A stretch of DNA of 64,000 bases from Avena insularis (taxonomy: Eukaryota; Streptophyta; Magnoliopsida; Poales; Poaceae). The stretch's first letter is position 1. Each line of letters begins with the position of its first letter. The notes below the pieces were generated by a model. It saw only the letters and a program-made list of their open reading frames with translations. It was not told where the DNA came from and did not search any database. The stretch lies in NCBI GenBank assembly GCA_023614405.1, contig CM042694.1, forward strand, positions 482,271,392-482,335,391, given 5' to 3'. Shown here piece after piece: positions 61,501 through 64,000 of this stretch. Made by a program: the position numbers and the translations under genes.

Positions 61501-62118
61501 AAAAGCAACCTTTGAAGAAATAATTATGAAAACTTGCATTGCCTACGACCTTTGGTCTGTGGCTGTAGAGATAGTGCATCATACACTCCTTTTTAGTGAA
61601 CTTGCTGAGTACGCTTGTACTCAATCGTACCTTCTTAACCCTTGCTAGATTCTGAAGCCATTGAAGATGACATAAACACCAACTTATGCCTAAGAAACCA
61701 TCATCGACAGCTCAAGTTCTTCAATAAAGTCAACGAAGTCAACATGTTCATCAGCCAAAGTGAAGATGAAGTTCTGGTTAGATAGGAGTAGATACTCTAG
61801 CCATAAAACCTACTTATGTAGAGCATTGCCTTAGTAGCAATTGCAAGTCAAATAGTTTAGATGATAGTATTTTTAGCTAGATAGCTCTGAGTTATTATTT
61901 CTAGTTCTTCTTTGGTAGAAGTTTCTTTCCCTCTCTTTAACCCAGAGTGTTCTCTGTATCTTTTGTAAAAAGTCGAGTTGTAATCTATAGTCATGTCTTG
62001 GACCTATTGTGTTTCTGTTGTACCACTCTGAGGGATGTATTACTAGTGAACGGTGTTTCATTGGTGTTATGTCAACGACTATAGTGTACTACATCATGCA
62101 GTGGTATGCTGGGTCACC
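55579..62118 (+). repeat. LTR3 of the array (6.54 kb, long form)
   Basis: Begins TGTAACATCCCAGC and ends ...GCTGGGTCACC, lacking the last four bases of the LTR where it meets the Copia element. It is longer than LTR1 and LTR2 because of an extra 1.7 kb at about 59458-61171. It has a small private deletion near 59275. Confidence 0.88.
59458..61171 (+). other. LTR segment present only in LTR3
   Basis: About 1714 bp absent from LTR1 (junction at about 8903) and LTR2 (about 26350). It has no inverted ends and no target duplication, and its left part repeats the A/T motifs of the neighbouring LTR (ACAAAAATACTTATAATATA-type units), so it looks like original LTR sequence lost from the other two. 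The right part (60840-61170) is G/C-richer. No coding frame is supported. Confidence 0.65.
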
Positions 62119-63373
62119 TCATGCACCCAAACACCCGAAGGTAGGAAATACTAGGCCTTTCTCATATGGAGTCATATGCAATTGCTTGTGAAGATAAACC
62201 CGGTTGGCAATATGACAAGAGGTAGAGATAGCTTCGGCCCAAAAGTTATATGGGGACTTGAACTCCGCAATCATGGTTCTTGCCATATCCATAAGAGTAC
62301 AGTTCTTCCTTTTCGCCACACCATTTTGTTGAGGGGTATAAGGGTGTAGTTCTTGAACTCGGTCCCATTGTCACTTGTAATGGCCAAGATCTTCTTGTTG
62401 TGTTGACGTTGCAGTTCATTGGCAAAGTTGATGACGGTTTGTTGAGTCTCACTGTTCTTCTTGAACAATATACCCATGTGTATCTTGAGTAGTCATCAAC
62501 AATAACCAAACAATACTTCTTCCCCCCAAGACTATCAAAGGATCGAGGACCAAAGAGATCCATGTGAAGGAGCTCCAAGATCCCATCGGAATAGATGGTG
62601 GTAGTTGGGGAGTGTGCCGTCTCATGGAGCTTCCCTTCAATCACTTCATTGGCAAAGTTGATGACGGTTTGTTGAGTGTCACTCTTCTTCTTGAAGAAAT
62701 ATACCCATGTGTATCTTGAGTAGTCATCAACAATAACCAAACAATACTTCTTCCCCCCAAGACTATCAAAGGATGGAGGACCAAAGAGATCCATGTGAAG
62801 GAGCTCCAAGATCCCATCGTAATAGATGTTGGTGGTTGGGGAGTGTGCCGTCTCATGGAGCTTCCCTTCAATGCATGCCCTACAAACACGATCTTTGACA
62901 AAATGCACATTATCTTTTAAACCAAGGATGTGGCCTCCCGTATGGGGGCTTTGCAAATACATCATGTTGACGTGGGCAAGATGGTGATGCCAAAGCAATC
63001 CCACCTCACCTTTAGCCATTAAGCACATCACGGTAGGTGTGGGTTGATTATTGAAATCTACCACATACAAACCGTTCTCGGCGTACCCAATAAAGGCTAT
63101 AGAGATAGTCTTGCTCCACATGAGAACCACAACCTTAGGGGTGAAGTTGGCATCAAAGCCCATGAGTTGAGTTGATGAATGGAAAGTAAATTTTATGAAA
63201 GGGTTTTGACAAGCATAATGTCCACAATGGATATATCCGGTGTGACCACTACCTTACCCAAACCCAATACCTTAGAAATTGATCCATCTCCATAAGTGAC
63301 ACACATATTGGAAGTATTAGGTCTCGTCTCGTCAAGCATCTCTTTACTTCCAGTCATATGACTTGTGGCACCA
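62119..63373 (-). pseudogene. pol: Copia pol, N-terminal part: protease remnant, GAG-pre-integrase, integrase
   Basis: Minus-strand order: protease end with GATSHMTGSKEM at about 63370-63320 (the catalytic Asp-Ser before it is cut off by element I), GAG-pre-integrase with WHHHLAHVN at about 62992, CRACIEGK, integrase core with MDLFGP (first Asp) and SDNGTEFKNY (second Asp) near 62370, and FKSPYNFWAEAI near 62250 holding the region after the Glu. The frame ends at FPTFGC near 62125, where the 57 kb array begins; it resumes at 5074. A 230 bp tandem duplication (62415-62872) repeats the core around the first Asp, and frames shift near 62465 and 62320. Upstream gag is not in the window. Confidence 0.85.
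62415..62872 (-). repeat. 230 bp tandem duplication inside the Copia integrase
   Basis: Unit 62415-62644 is repeated at 62645-62872 (both start TTCATTGGCAAAGTTGATGA on the plus strand and end near CTTCCCTTCAAT). One unit lacks a base near 62467, which shifts the frame. Each unit encodes the stretch from GKLHETAHSPTT through WVY to INFANE. Confidence 0.88.
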
Positions 63374-64000
63374 TGATGACCCACAAGTATAGGGGGTGTA
63401 TCACAGTATTTTCGATAAGTAAGAGTGTCGAACCCAACGAGGAGCAGAAGGTGCTAACGAGTGGCTAGGAGGAGGAATTCTCTGTAAATACTTAGCAAAT
63501 GGATTTTAAGGGTTTTTTGATAATGCAGGTAAATAAAGTACGAGTAAATAAAAGACAATAAGAATAAATGCAGCAAGTGGCCCAATCCTTTCTTTAGCAA
63601 AGGACAGGCCGGTTGTATTACTTAAGATGACCAAATATTCTCAAGGACACATGGGAATATTGTCAAGTGTTTTCGCTTCATATAGTTGATTAATCTTCTT
63701 TAGTTTGCTAAGTGTTGTGTGGGTGAACATGTGATAATGTACCGACCTTCCTAGGACTAATACATACTTGTGATTATACCCCTTCCAAGCATCTGCAAGT
63801 ACAAGAAAGTAATTAAGGTAGAAACCTAACCATAGCTTTAAACTCTAAGACCCTGGCGTCCCTTGTGCAAAGGTTTCCTAATAGGGGTTCAGGTTTCTGT
63901 CACTCCGGCAACCGCTACGATTAGTAGCCAAATACACAATGCATTCCCCTAGGCCCATATAGGTGAAGTGTCATGTAGTCGACGTTCACATGGCACCACT
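63374..64000 (-). mobile_element. Element I: left end of another LTR retrotransposon
   Basis: The Copia protease frame stops matching at 63374, where TGATGACCCACAAG begins. This sequence and what follows (GTAAGAGTGTCGAACCCAAC, TGTCATGTAGTCGACG) resemble an LTR that is very abundant in Triticeae, here in minus orientation with the LTR end at 63374. The five bases before it are CACCA; the matching duplicate would lie outside the window. No coding frame is seen. Confidence 0.7.

Larger units (their letters stand above)
5075..62118 (+). mobile_element. Tandem LARD-like LTR array: LTR1-internal1-LTR2-internal2-LTR3
   Basis: Three copies of one very long LTR alternate with two copies of one internal domain, all in plus orientation. 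Each internal begins with an initiator-Met-type primer-binding site and ends with a purine tract just before TGTAACATCCC. No target duplications separate the units, so LTR2 serves as the 3' LTR of unit 1 and the 5' LTR of unit 2. With B, C, D, E and F removed each internal is about 3 kb and has no pol. This is the LARD layout known from barley Sukkula; the family name is not verified. The array lies inside the Copia integrase frame; the first 17-18 bp of LTR1 and the last 4 bp of LTR3 are missing and no clean host duplication is visible. Confidence 0.85.

Noticed and set aside
1..64000. Search for tRNA, rRNA, CRISPR array or host protein gene
   Set aside because: None seen; every stretch of coding character belongs to a transposable element, and repeated units are LTRs or element repeats.

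Overview
The window is repetitive nuclear DNA from a large-genome grass, most likely a Pooideae/Triticeae species (wheat, barley, rye or Aegilops type). The call rests on the kinds of transposable elements present: Sirevirus-like Copia, very long-LTR non-autonomous elements, Athila-like Gypsy elements with TGATAC...ATCA LTRs, a Tat-lineage Gypsy with an antisense accessory gene, a Helitron and a Stowaway-type MITE. I see no host gene, tRNA, rRNA or CRISPR array. Every long open frame is part of a transposable element, and nearly all are broken.

The layout is nested. The outermost element is a minus-strand Copia retrotransposon whose reading frame is cut in the integrase. Its upstream part (protease remnant, integrase) lies at 62119-63373; its downstream part (end of integrase, reverse transcriptase, RNase H, envelope-like region) lies at 1-5074. 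The 57 kb between (5075-62118) is an insertion. That insertion is a tandem array of one non-autonomous long-LTR family: LTR1 (5075-9847), internal 1, LTR2 (starts 21047, ends 39122), internal 2, LTR3 (55579-62118). It has three LTRs and two internal domains, each internal with its own primer-binding site and polypurine tract. The design (LTR of about 4.8-6.5 kb, about 3 kb internal, no pol) is that of a LARD, like Sukkula of Triticeae.

Later insertions sit inside the array. Internal 1 holds B (12172-20315), a non-autonomous Gypsy with only gag-protease. LTR2 holds solo LTR D (22458-23847) and E (26660-38480), a Tat-type Gypsy with gag, protease, RT, two RNase H domains and integrase. E also has a six-exon antisense gene whose splice phases all agree. 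Internal 2 holds C (39435-47442), a minus-strand sister of B, and F (49251-54690), a Helitron carrying solo LTR G (50081-51584) and a Stowaway-like MITE. At the right edge another LTR element (63374 to the end) has entered the protease region of the Copia element. Target-site duplications identify B, C and D exactly and E and G with one mismatch; the Helitron lies between A and T.

No element appears intact, but several features are informative: the three-LTR array with a deletion shared by two LTRs, the spliced antisense gene in E, an unassigned ORF in the array internals with a pattern resembling a double-stranded RNA-binding domain, and paired hairpins kept in both gag-only elements. Coordinates of LTR ends come from comparing copies inside the window. 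Family names are inferences from structure and memory, not database results.
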